A stretch of 64,000 nucleotides of DNA from the NCBI RefSeq assembly GCF_013523055.1, contig NZ_JAAMQM010000020.1:1-64000 (forward strand), written 5' to 3'. Each line of letters starts with the position of its first letter. The first letter of the stretch is position 1. A program made the translations under genes and the position numbers. Shown here piece by piece: positions 53,096 to 61,511 of the stretch. The stretch comes from Pseudomonas capeferrum. GTDB lineage: Bacteria; Pseudomonadota; Gammaproteobacteria; Pseudomonadales; Pseudomonadaceae. The notes under the pieces are model-generated. The model saw only the letters and a list, made by a program, of their open reading frames with translations. It ran no database searches and was not told the DNA's origin.

Positions 53096-54295
53096 ATGCA
53101 TTTCACCCAGAATCTGGAAGACGAGCAGTTCCGTCAAGAGGTCCGCGCGTTCATCCAAGCCAACCTCCCCACGGACTTGGCCGAGCGCAATCACCGTGGC
53201 TACCACCCGTTGCGAGAAGATATCCGGCAATGGACCAAGATCCTCAATCGCCACGGTTTGTCCGGCGGCAATTGGCCCAAGCAGTGGGGGGGTACGGGTT
53301 GGTCGCCCGTGCGCCAGTTCATCTTCGATGAAGAATGTTTATTTGCAGGCGCGCCGCCGGTGGACACTGCCGGCTTCAAGATGATCGGGCCGGTTATCAT
53401 GACCTTTGGCAGTGAGGCCATGAAGGCGGAATACGGCCCGCGCATCCTTAACGGCGATGTCTACTGGGGCCAGGGTTTTTCCGAGCCCAATGCGGGCTCC
53501 GATTTGGGCTCATTGAGCACGCGTGCGGTATGTGATGGCGACGAGTACGTGATCAATGGTCGCAAGATCTGGACGTCGTTCGTCGAAACCGCAGAAATGA
53601 TCTTTGTCTTGGTCAAAACCGACCCCGAAGCCCGCCAGCGTGGCATCTCCATGATGCTGGTCGATCGCGAGGCCCCCGGCGTGACCATCAGGCCAATCCA
53701 CGACATTGGCGAAAGCCACAGCCTCAACGAAGTCTTTTTTGATGACGTGCGGATTCCCGCGAGCAATCTGGTAGGTGAAGAAGGTAAAGGCTGGACCTAT
53801 GCCAAGTTCCTGCTGGAAAACGAGCGTGCCTTCAGCGCCGAGTGGCCACGCAACAATGCCAACCTGGCACGCTTGCGCACCTTCTTGAACGTCGAACAGG
53901 CCGACGGCCAGCGCCTGATCGACCGCGCTGGCTTCGCGCCCCGCCTGGCCCAACTGGAGACCGACCTGCTCGCCCTGCGCTGGCTTAGCTTGCGCGCTCT
54001 GCATGAGAAGGCTGGCGGGCAAAGCCGCTTGCCAATGGGGTCGCTGTTGAAAATTCGTGGTTCGGAACTGCTACAGAAAATTGGCGACCTGCAGGTCGAG
54101 GCGCTGGGCTGCTACGCCAGTTACGTCTACCCCGACCCGCTGGCCAACGCCGCCGTGGAGAAGGCGTGGGCACCGGGGCCCGACTATGCCCCAGGCATCA
54201 TGGCTGACTACTTCTATCGGCGTGCTACCACCATCTATGGTGGGGCCAACGAAGTACAGCGCACCATTATTGCACGCTCATTTCTGGAGCTCTGA
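53096..54295 (+). CDS. Acyl-CoA dehydrogenase, large subunit (PimC/FadE26-like)
   Basis: A 399-residue dehydrogenase. GQGFSEPNAGSDLGSLSTRA (125-144), GRKIWTSFVETAEMIFVLVK and TIYGGANEVQRTIIARSFLE are clear. Gly replaces the catalytic Glu of YEG, and Glu243 in LLENERAF takes the isovaleryl-type base position. The next gene, starting three bases after the stop, is a small-type partner, so this pair mirrors the 1687/531 pair of the first cluster. Confidence 0.9.
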   Translation: MHFTQNLEDEQFRQEVRAFIQANLPTDLAERNHRGYHPLREDIRQWTKILNRHGLSGGNWPKQWGGTGWSPVRQFIFDEECLFAGAPPVDTAGFKMIGPVIMTFGSEAMKAEYGPRILNGDVYWGQGFSEPNAGSDLGSLSTRAVCDGDEYVINGRKIWTSFVETAEMIFVLVKTDPEARQRGISMMLVDREAPGVTIRPIHDIGESHSLNEVFFDDVRIPASNLVGEEGKGWTYAKFLLENERAFSAEWPRNNANLARLRTFLNVEQADGQRLIDRAGFAPRLAQLETDLLALRWLSLRALHEKAGGQSRLPMGSLLKIRGSELLQKIGDLQVEALGCYASYVYPDPLANAAVEKAWAPGPDYAPGIMADYFYRRATTIYGGANEVQRTIIARSFLEL

Positions 54296-54298
54296 GCC

Positions 54299-55447
54299 AT
54301 GAATTTTCAACTCAACGAAGAACAGAGCATGTTGCAGGCCAGCGTGCGCCGGTTCATGGAGGCCAACTGCGCTTTTGACAAGCGCAGCCAGGTGATCGAC
54401 CGCGGGTCGTTCGATGCAGCTCATTGGCAGCAACTGGCTGACTTGGGGTTGCTTGGCCTGACGGTACCGGAGGAATTCGGTGGCATGAACTGCTCCGCCG
54501 TTGAGGCGGCGCTGGTCATGGAGGAATGCGGCCGGGTGCTGTGCGTCGAGCCCTATTGGGCTATCGCGGTTCTGGCCGCGCAGACCCTGGCTGCCACGGC
54601 TGACCCCAAGGCCGGCCCGCTGCTCCAAGCTCTGTGCCTGGGTGAGGCACTGCCGGTGCTAGCCCACGAAGAGGTCAATGCCCGTGGCAACATGGCGAGC
54701 GTGCACACCCGCGCAACCGCAATCGACGATGGGCGCTGGCGGCTTAATGGCGAGAAAAGTGCAGTGGTTGCTGGCAACGTTGCCGACCTGCTGATCGTTT
54801 CGGGACGCACTAGCGCCAACAGCGACGACGAGCACGGTATCAGCCTGTTTCTTGTCGACCCTAACGCACCCGGAGTGGAGCGTCGCGACGTGCGCCTGAT
54901 CGATAACCGTTGGGCCTGCCATCTGTACCTGAAGGATGTCGAGGTCAGCGATAAAGACCTCCTCGGTAGCGTCGGCCATGGCTTCGCTGCGCTGCGCCAC
55001 GGTGTCGAACATGCCACCCTCGCCCTGTGTGCCGAAGCCATTGGGGTGATGGAGCGCGCGCTGTGGATTACCCGGGACTACCTGAAGATCCGCAAGCAGT
55101 TCGGCCAATTGCTGGGGGATTTCCAGAGCCTACAGCACCGCATGAGCGAGATGTTAATCGAGCTGGAACTCTCCCGCGCAACCCTGCACTACGCTCTTTC
55201 CAGCCTGGAGCACAGCCCAGCCCAACGCAGCCGCGCGCTCTCGGTTGCCAAGGCGCATATCGGCAAGAGTGGCCATTTCGTGTGCGGGCAGGCTATTCAA
55301 CTGCATGGTGGCATCGGCGTGACCGAGGAATATGTGATCGGCCACTATTTCAAGCGCATGACCATGATCAATGGTGCGATGGGTAGTAGCATGCACCACT
55401 TCGAGCAGTTGGCTGCCCGCGAGAGGTCCATTGGCGTGTCGGTTTGA
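54299..55447 (+). CDS. Acyl-CoA dehydrogenase, small subunit (PimD/FadE27-like)
   Basis: A 382-residue dehydrogenase: MNFQLNEEQSMLQASVRRFM at the start, IRKQFGQLLGDFQSLQHRMS and IQLHGGIGVTEEYVIGHYFK at the FAD side. No catalytic Glu is seen at the YEG position. It closes the plus-strand operon ahead of a strong terminator. It is very similar in layout to the protein at 531-1673. Confidence 0.89.
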   Translation: MNFQLNEEQSMLQASVRRFMEANCAFDKRSQVIDRGSFDAAHWQQLADLGLLGLTVPEEFGGMNCSAVEAALVMEECGRVLCVEPYWAIAVLAAQTLAATADPKAGPLLQALCLGEALPVLAHEEVNARGNMASVHTRATAIDDGRWRLNGEKSAVVAGNVADLLIVSGRTSANSDDEHGISLFLVDPNAPGVERRDVRLIDNRWACHLYLKDVEVSDKDLLGSVGHGFAALRHGVEHATLALCAEAIGVMERALWITRDYLKIRKQFGQLLGDFQSLQHRMSEMLIELELSRATLHYALSSLEHSPAQRSRALSVAKAHIGKSGHFVCGQAIQLHGGIGVTEEYVIGHYFKRMTMINGAMGSSMHHFEQLAARERSIGVSV

Positions 55448-55510
55448 CCGGCTTACACGAGCCCAGCAGCCAAGGGTTGGGCGTCAACCGCTTGCGCACC
55501 GTTGTTACCT

Positions 55511-55546
55511 AAAGCATGGCCGGGACTCTCTGGTCATGCTTTTTTT
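55511..55546 (+). terminator. Rho-independent terminator of the dehydrogenase operon
   Basis: AAAGCATGGCC / GGTCATGCTTT (11 bp, one G-U) with a 10-base loop and a run of T, 64 bases after the last stop codon of the plus-strand operon. Confidence 0.88.
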
Positions 55547-55583
55547 ATGCGCCACAGGCCCCGCGGTATATGTCCTCAAGCAT

Positions 55584-55617
55584 AAAAAAAGCGGGCGCCC
55601 TAGTGAGGACGCCCGCT
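55584..55617 (-). terminator. Rho-independent terminator of the thiolase operon
   Basis: On the minus strand AGCGGGCG / CGCCCGCT, 8 bp with a 12-base loop, is followed by seven T residues. It lies 16 bases beyond the thiolase stop codon, back-to-back with the terminator of the convergent operon. Confidence 0.88.
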
Positions 55618-55632
55618 CGCTATGCCGAGCCC

Positions 55633-56820
55633 TTAGCCGTACACTTCAAACAAGCCAGCGGCGCCCATGCCACCACCTACGCACATGGTGACGACGACGT
55701 AGCGCACGCCACGACGACGCCCTTCCAGCAGTGCACTACCGACCAGGCGCGAACCGGTCATGCCGAAGGGGTGCCCCAAGGCGATGCCACCACCGTTGAC
55801 ATTGAAGCGGTCTGGGTCGATACCCAGCTTGTCACGGCAGTACAGGGCCTGGCAGGCAAATGCCTCGTTCAGCTCCCACAGCCCCACGTCAGCCACCGTC
55901 AGTCCATGCTTCTTGAGCAGTTGCGGCACGGCCGAAAGCGGGCCGATCCCCATTTCCTCCGGCGCGCAGCCCGTAACCATAAAGCCGCGATAGGCCCCCA
56001 GGGGCTGCAAGCCGCGTTGCTCGGCAAGCCTGGCCTCCATGAGCACACACGCGCTAGCGCCATCGGACAACTGGCTTGCGTTGCCGGCCGTGACGCTGCC
56101 GCCTTGCAGCACTGGTTGTAGGGCGGCAAGACCCTGCGCAGTGGTGTCTGGGCGTAAACACTCATCTTGGGAGAACAAAAACTCCTTATAACTGATCGCC
56201 TTGGTCTCCTTGTCCACCAGCTTTTGCCGCACAAGCAGCGGCGCGATCTCTTCATCAAACACGCCACGGGCACGCGCGGCACTCGCACGCTGGTTGGCCA
56301 GCAGAGCGAATTCATCTTGTACTGCGCGGCTGATCCCGTAGGTGCGGGCGACATATTCAGCCGTCTCGATCATCGGCATGTAGGCTGTAGGCACAACCTC
56401 TACCAGGGCCTCATCCTTGTCCCGTACAGCCCATTCAAGATAGCTAGGCGTCAGCGCACTGACGTTCTCTGCCCCGCCGCCTATCACGATATCCATGTGA
56501 TCAACCATGACCTGTTTGGCGGCTATTGCCACCGCCATCAAGCCTGAGGCGCATTGGCGGTCTACCGTGGAACCGGCAACTGTGACCCCCATGCCGGCGC
56601 GCAGCGCAGCCGCTCGCGCCAAGTTACGCCCTGCTGTCCCGGCGCCCATGGCAGCCCCGATGATGACATCCTCGACCTGCCCCGGTTCGATACCCGCGCG
56701 TAACGAGGCTTGCAGGAGCACATGGCCGGTCATGCTAGGCGACTTGATATCGTTGAGCGCGCCGCGATGAGCCTTGCCTATCGGGGTGCGGGCGGTGGAA
56801 ACAATGACAGCTTCTCTCAT
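55633..56820 (-). CDS. Acetyl-CoA acyltransferase (classical thiolase)
   Basis: A 395-residue thiolase that cleaves 3-oxoacyl-CoA. The nucleophile lies in STVDRQCASGLMAVAIAAKQ (about Cys90), GGGIALGHPFGMTGSRLVGS carries the His, and VTMCVGGGMGAAGLFEVYG the second Cys. It is the degradative FadA type, not the SCP2 type that usually pairs with DUF35 proteins. It is the second gene after the fused dehydrogenase, 20 bp apart. Confidence 0.93.
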   Translation of the reverse strand: MREAVIVSTARTPIGKAHRGALNDIKSPSMTGHVLLQASLRAGIEPGQVEDVIIGAAMGAGTAGRNLARAAALRAGMGVTVAGSTVDRQCASGLMAVAIAAKQVMVDHMDIVIGGGAENVSALTPSYLEWAVRDKDEALVEVVPTAYMPMIETAEYVARTYGISRAVQDEFALLANQRASAARARGVFDEEIAPLLVRQKLVDKETKAISYKEFLFSQDECLRPDTTAQGLAALQPVLQGGSVTAGNASQLSDGASACVLMEARLAEQRGLQPLGAYRGFMVTGCAPEEMGIGPLSAVPQLLKKHGLTVADVGLWELNEAFACQALYCRDKLGIDPDRFNVNGGGIALGHPFGMTGSRLVGSALLEGRRRGVRYVVVTMCVGGGMGAAGLFEVYG

Positions 56821-56840
56821 GCAATTCTCCAGGTGCTTTT

Positions 56841-59183
56841 TCAGCCTCGGGGGGCGTTGGGCAAGTTGAGGACAGCCTTGGCCAGAATGTCCCGTTGTAT
56901 TTCGTTGGCGCCTGCATAGACGCTCACTGGTCTGGCCATCATCAGCGGCCAGTGCAGGTCTGTGCCCAGGTTGCCGATCTGCACATCGCCCACAACGCCG
57001 CCATACTCTTCGCTGACCTCCAGGTTGAATTCGGTGATCCGCTGCAACAGTTCAGAGACATAGACTTTCAGCACCGAGGCTTCAGGCCCCGGTTCGATCC
57101 CTTGCTGGGCAATGCGGGTGCAAAGCTGCGCATAGAGGAGGCGGTAATCGTGTAGATCGGCTTGCAGGCTCCCGAGCCGATCAAGCACGCCTTGGTCACC
57201 GCTGCGGTGCAGCTGCGCAACCAGGCGTTCGGCCAGGTCCAGGGCGCTACCGGCCATTGCCGAGCTGCCGAGCCAGATCCGCTCATGCCCCAGCAAGGCC
57301 TTGGCCACACTCCAGCCCTGGTGCAGTTCGCCCACCAGGTTTTCAGCGGGCACCCGCACCGCGTCGAAAAACACCTCGCAAAACTCGTTCTCACCGGCAA
57401 TGTTGGCGATGGGACGGATGCTTACACCTGGAGCATTCAGGTCAATCAGCAGAAAGCTGATGCCCTGCTGCTTCTTCTCGAACTTGCCAGTCCGTACGAG
57501 GGTAAAGATGTGAGTGCAGTCTGTTGCGTGGGTACTCCAGATCTTCTGCCCGCTAACCACGTATTCATCGCCCTCGCGCACGGCTTGCGTACGCAGGCTG
57601 GCCAGGTCCGAGCCGGCGCCGGGCTCCGAGTAACCTTGGCACCAGACGTCTTCGCAGCGCAGAATGCGCGGCAGATAATAGGCCCTCTGCGCCTGGCTAC
57701 CCCATTGAATCAGGGTTGGGCCGAGCTGGGTCTCGCCATTGTCGATAATGCGTCCTACCCCAGCACGCTCCATCTCCTGCTGATAGATCCACTGCTTGCT
57801 GAAAGAAATGCCCATGCCGCCATACTCACGCGGCCAGGCGGGGGCGCGCCAGCCGTGGTTGTCCAACAGCCGCAGCCAATCGCGAAGATCGTCCCCGCGA
57901 AGGCGCAGGAACGGGCGTCGATCGCTCTGTTTCAAGTGCGCGGGGTAATGGCCTTGCAACCAACGGCGCAGGCGCAAGCGAAACTCGTCATCAGACCACT
58001 CGCGCGGGTCACTGGACGCGCTTAGCTGAATTTCCAGGCCTTCTGTGTCCGCTAACTGCTGCGCACGCACGCTTGGGTACGCCGCTGCAAAGCGGCGCCG
58101 ATGGGCCTCGACCGAGCCCAACCAGGCCCCGCCAAACTGCGCAGCACGCAAATACAGGCCAATATCCACCTCTTCTGCAAAGCCCATTGCACCATGCAAC
58201 TGCACGGCTTGCTTGCTGGTCAGGCGCGCCGCCGAACCGCACCGTGCCTTGGCGGCACTGATCGCGGCCTCGGTCGTGCTGGCCAAGGGCGCCTGTTCAT
58301 AGCATTCCAGGGCGTGCTGCCAGGCAGCATTGGCCAACGAGATCTCGATATGCAGGTCCACGCAGCGGTGTTGTACGGTTTGGAACGAACCGAGCGGACG
58401 TGCGAACTGTACGCGCTGGCTCACATAATCAAGCGTCTGCTGCAGGCAGCCAGCGGCCTGCCCAGCCTGTTCAGCGCTGTGGGCGATACGCCCTGCCGCC
58501 AGCGCCTGTCGCAGCGCTAACTCAGCCTCAGCACCCACCAACAGCGGCTCAGCGTACAACAATGGAGCCTCGTTGAAGTGCACATGGGCCTGGGCGCCGA
58601 TGCCGGCCGCAAAATCGTCTATGGCAACGCCTGAGGCATCGGCAGCGATCGCTACCAAGGCAAACTGGCCGTCCAACTGGGCGCTTACCAGCAGCACCGA
58701 ATCTTCCTCACAGCCCAACACGAATTGCTTGCTGCCCCACAGCACGCCGTTCTCGACCCGGCATGCGGGGAGCGGTAGCGCCAGTTGCCCTGCGGCCTCC
58801 TGCCAAGCGAGCGTGATGGGCCGCTCAGCCAGGCTCAGCCAACCGGCTAGCTCGGCTACGTCAGCGCTGTGGTTGTGCCTAGCGGCTGCCTGGAGCAGCA
58901 CCGATGGCATCACACAGCAGGCGACAAAGGGCTCTGCAAGCAAATGTCTGCCCATAACCTCGGTCAATACACAGGCTTCGCTCAAGCCGAGCTCACTGCC
59001 ACCTAGCACCTCCGGTAGCATGACACCGGTCCAGCCTAGCTCAGCCATCCCTTGCCATAGCCGCCGTTCAAGCGGGCGCACCCGGCCGATCCAGCCGCGC
59101 AGGCGGGAGGGCGCATGATTGCCCGCTAGAAAATCGTTCGCCGAATCCCTGAGCAGTTCTGACACACTTGCATGATCATTCAT
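56841..59183 (-). CDS. Two-domain (fused) acyl-CoA dehydrogenase, FadE34-like
   Basis: A 780-residue protein made of two acyl-CoA dehydrogenase modules. Residues 1-380 resemble a small-type subunit (DYVSQRVQFARPLGSFQTVQ; AVQLHGAMGFAEEVDIGLYL). Residues 385-780 resemble a large-type one (CQGYSEPGAGSDLASLRTQA; PVSVYAGANEIQRDILAKAV from about 752). Glu634 in LLGHERIW matches the base position seen in the other large subunits; the YEG Glu is Ala. This layout is that of FadE34 (ChsE3) of mycobacteria, an internally fused alpha-beta pair acting on steroid side-chain thioesters. It heads the unit with thiolase and diverges from the isochorismatase-like gene. Confidence 0.9.
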   Translation of the reverse strand: MNDHASVSELLRDSANDFLAGNHAPSRLRGWIGRVRPLERRLWQGMAELGWTGVMLPEVLGGSELGLSEACVLTEVMGRHLLAEPFVACCVMPSVLLQAAARHNHSADVAELAGWLSLAERPITLAWQEAAGQLALPLPACRVENGVLWGSKQFVLGCEEDSVLLVSAQLDGQFALVAIAADASGVAIDDFAAGIGAQAHVHFNEAPLLYAEPLLVGAEAELALRQALAAGRIAHSAEQAGQAAGCLQQTLDYVSQRVQFARPLGSFQTVQHRCVDLHIEISLANAAWQHALECYEQAPLASTTEAAISAAKARCGSAARLTSKQAVQLHGAMGFAEEVDIGLYLRAAQFGGAWLGSVEAHRRRFAAAYPSVRAQQLADTEGLEIQLSASSDPREWSDDEFRLRLRRWLQGHYPAHLKQSDRRPFLRLRGDDLRDWLRLLDNHGWRAPAWPREYGGMGISFSKQWIYQQEMERAGVGRIIDNGETQLGPTLIQWGSQAQRAYYLPRILRCEDVWCQGYSEPGAGSDLASLRTQAVREGDEYVVSGQKIWSTHATDCTHIFTLVRTGKFEKKQQGISFLLIDLNAPGVSIRPIANIAGENEFCEVFFDAVRVPAENLVGELHQGWSVAKALLGHERIWLGSSAMAGSALDLAERLVAQLHRSGDQGVLDRLGSLQADLHDYRLLYAQLCTRIAQQGIEPGPEASVLKVYVSELLQRITEFNLEVSEEYGGVVGDVQIGNLGTDLHWPLMMARPVSVYAGANEIQRDILAKAVLNLPNAPRG

Positions 59184-59203
59184 TTCAGCTATCCCATCGC
59201 CAA

Positions 59204-59226
59204 GAAACTGATAAACTATCAGCTAT
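59204..59226. promoter_or_regulatory. Operator candidate, inverted repeat (copy 2)
   Basis: AACTGA-TAAACTA-TCAGCT shares the CTGA-N7-TCAG core and the TCAGCTATAAA border with the repeat at 50068-50090. It lies 21 bp upstream of the fused dehydrogenase and 76 bp upstream of the divergent gene. A further TCAGCTAT half-site is at 59186-59193, overlapping the dehydrogenase start. Confidence 0.6.
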
Positions 59227-59301
59227 AAAGGCTGTGTGACGCAATATGTAAATCCGCTGCGACCCACCATAACGACGAAAAACAACAAAGATGGAGGCAA
59301 C

Positions 59302-59913
59302 ATGCTCAGAGGCTTGGATAAGGGACAGCGCGCAGCGCTGCTGATAAGCGAGTGTCAGCAAGGGGTTATAGACCCATCGCTGTCACCTTTCGAAGGGCTG
59401 GCCGAGCAGGCTGCGAAGCGCAACATCGTGCAGCGCATCGCTCGCCTTGCAGAGGCATTCAGAAAGGCAGAACTGCCTGTCATTCATTTACACGTCGTGC
59501 ACCGCCCTGGTTACCCTGACCTACCGCGCACCAGCGCGATCATCGTCCGTTCGGTCAAGGCCCAGCGCATGATCGCTGGTAGCCGGGATGTACTGCCGGT
59601 CGATGCGCTAAAACCCCAAGCTACCGACCTGGTTCACGCTCGCAGCTTCTCCTTGGTCGGCTTCCATGGCACCGAGCTGGATTCACTGCTGCGTAACATG
59701 GGCGTGCAGACGCTAGTGCCGGTCGGGGTGTCCACGAACGTGGCAATCTCTGGCTTGTCTCTCTGCGGCTCGGATCTGGGCTACCAGGTGGTGGTTCCGG
59801 AAGACTGCATCGCTGGCGCTTCGGCCGAGACCCATGAATTTATCGTGCGTAATCAGCTGCCGCTGTACAGCACTGTCAGTCATAGTGATGCCGTGATCGA
59901 GACGCTGAGCTGA
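59302..59913 (+). CDS. Isochorismatase-family protein with altered catalytic triad
   Basis: A 203-residue protein with the isochorismatase/cysteine-hydrolase fold. It begins MLRGLDKGQRAALLISECQQ, and the core VPVGVSTNVAISGLSLCGSD aligns well with the family. The Asp-Lys-Cys triad is replaced by Glu17 (LISEC), Arg114 (HARSFS) and Ala148 (TNVAI), so ordinary hydrolase chemistry is unlikely. GGAGG precedes the ATG. It faces away from the fused dehydrogenase, sharing its operator region. Confidence 0.86.
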   Translation: MLRGLDKGQRAALLISECQQGVIDPSLSPFEGLAEQAAKRNIVQRIARLAEAFRKAELPVIHLHVVHRPGYPDLPRTSAIIVRSVKAQRMIAGSRDVLPVDALKPQATDLVHARSFSLVGFHGTELDSLLRNMGVQTLVPVGVSTNVAISGLSLCGSDLGYQVVVPEDCIAGASAETHEFIVRNQLPLYSTVSHSDAVIETLS

Positions 59914-59923
59914 AAGTAGGCCG

Positions 59924-59940
59924 GGGCCGCAGCGCGGCCC
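59924..59940. terminator. Hairpin between convergent genes
   Basis: GGGCCGC-AGC-GCGGCCC, a 7-bp GC stem, lies between the isochorismatase-like stop and the ligase stop. It has no clear U-run and may terminate in either direction. Confidence 0.45.
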
Positions 59941-59964
59941 TTCGCTGGCACTGCTTACCCTGCC

Positions 59965-61506
59965 CTAGCCGCTATAGCGCTCCCTGAGCACATGCTTAAG
60001 GATCTTGTTGAGCGTTTCATTACGAGGCAGGCGGTCAACCCGTTCGAGTTGCTCAGGTATCTTCTGCAGCATGATTCCGCGCTTGAGAAAGTAGTCGACC
60101 ATCTCTTCGAACTGCAACGGCGGTAGGCCATCACTAGGCTCGATGACCGCGCAGACGCGTTCACCGCGCTCGGCATCGGGCAAGCCGATTACCGCCACGC
60201 CAGCCACCTTGGGGTGTTCGTAGAGCAGATCTTCCAACTCCCGCGCCGAGATGTTTTCACCCTTGCGAATGATCACATCCTTCAGCCGCCCGGTAAGCGT
60301 CACCCTGCCATCTGCACGTACCACTCCCAGATCGCCAGTGCGGAAGAAGCCCTGTTGATCAAATGCCTCGGCATCCAGGGCGGGATCTGTATAGCCCTTG
60401 AACACCGCATGCCCGCGCACGCGAACTTCGCCACTCTCGCCCACTGCGGCAAGGCTGCCGTCAGCATGCACGATACGCAGTTCTACCTCCTCAACCGGCA
60501 GCCCCTCACAGTTCGCAAGCTGTTCATCGCTATGCTCGGGCGAGCTGGCGCAGATGAGCGGCACTTCGGTCATGCCGTAATTGTGCGTCAGCGCACAGCC
60601 GAGCTCAGCCTTGACCTGGTAGTACAGTTCAGCCGGCTTTGGCGCGCCACCCCCGCAAAGCAGGCGCAGCGAAGGTAACAGTGGCTCCCCTGGCTGGCGC
60701 CGCTGTTCGGCCAGCCAGGCTTCATAGTGGGCGGTACTACCGCCGGTAGTACTGACCTTGAGATCCCGGAAAATCGCGGCGGCCTCGGCCACCTGGAACT
60801 TGTCCAGCAGCACGGCACTCATCCCGCTGCACAGCAGCATGGCGGTATACATTGCCCCGCCAATGTGCGCATAGGGGAACGCCATGGAGCCTACGTCCGT
60901 GGCATCCACACCCATCGCTCGGGCAAGGTTACGCCCTGCGATCATCAGGGTCTGATCGGTGTGACGGGCCCCTTTGGGCTCGGACGTAGTGCCCGAGGTG
61001 TAGTACACCCAGCGCACAGCGGCACCGTCTTCCGGCACCGGCGGCAGCTCGGCTGGCTTGCCTTGGGGCAGGTCGCCGGCCATCACGATGGTGACCGGCT
61101 TGAGCCCAAGGCCTTGGCATACGCGTTGCGCCATCGCCGGGTAATCACGCTCTTGGCTGCCCGGCACCAAGAGAAACTGCGAGCGATTCCGCGCCAGCAC
61201 GCTGCGCAGTTCATGCTCCCCATACAGGGAGATGATCGGCGTCTGTATCGCGCCCAGGCGCGCCAGCGCCAGCGCAGTCAGCACCGCCGGTATGCCGGTG
61301 GGGAGCTGCCAGGTCACGACCGAACCGGGGCCAATACCTCGCTGCTGGAAACCTGCGGCTAGCCGTTCGGCGATGTGCAGCGCCTGGGCAAAACTCATGC
61401 GTTGGCGGCTACGCCCATCAATGAGCATGGTTGCCACTGGTGTCAGGTTGGCGCGACGCTGCAGCAGGGCCCACAGGGTAGGTGCTGCCAGTAGGGGTTG
61501 ATCCAT
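59965..61506 (-). CDS. Acyl-CoA ligase (AMP-forming)
   Basis: A 513-residue ANL-family enzyme that activates a carboxylic acid to its CoA thioester. The P-loop VYYTSGTTSEPKGARHTDQT (about residues 170-189) binds ATP, THNYGMTEVPLI is the A5 region, RTGDLGVVRADGRVTLTGRL the A7/A8 hinge and RNETLNKILKHVL the C-terminal Lys region. In the MPTGIP/AHIGGAMYTAM branch it resembles ligases for bulky or cyclic acids. It probably starts the pathway whose dehydrogenases follow. The start at 61506 was chosen at MDQPLLA, five bases after the SDR stop. Confidence 0.92.
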   Translation of the reverse strand: MDQPLLAAPTLWALLQRRANLTPVATMLIDGRSRQRMSFAQALHIAERLAAGFQQRGIGPGSVVTWQLPTGIPAVLTALALARLGAIQTPIISLYGEHELRSVLARNRSQFLLVPGSQERDYPAMAQRVCQGLGLKPVTIVMAGDLPQGKPAELPPVPEDGAAVRWVYYTSGTTSEPKGARHTDQTLMIAGRNLARAMGVDATDVGSMAFPYAHIGGAMYTAMLLCSGMSAVLLDKFQVAEAAAIFRDLKVSTTGGSTAHYEAWLAEQRRQPGEPLLPSLRLLCGGGAPKPAELYYQVKAELGCALTHNYGMTEVPLICASSPEHSDEQLANCEGLPVEEVELRIVHADGSLAAVGESGEVRVRGHAVFKGYTDPALDAEAFDQQGFFRTGDLGVVRADGRVTLTGRLKDVIIRKGENISARELEDLLYEHPKVAGVAVIGLPDAERGERVCAVIEPSDGLPPLQFEEMVDYFLKRGIMLQKIPEQLERVDRLPRNETLNKILKHVLRERYSG

Positions 61507-61511
61507 GATGC

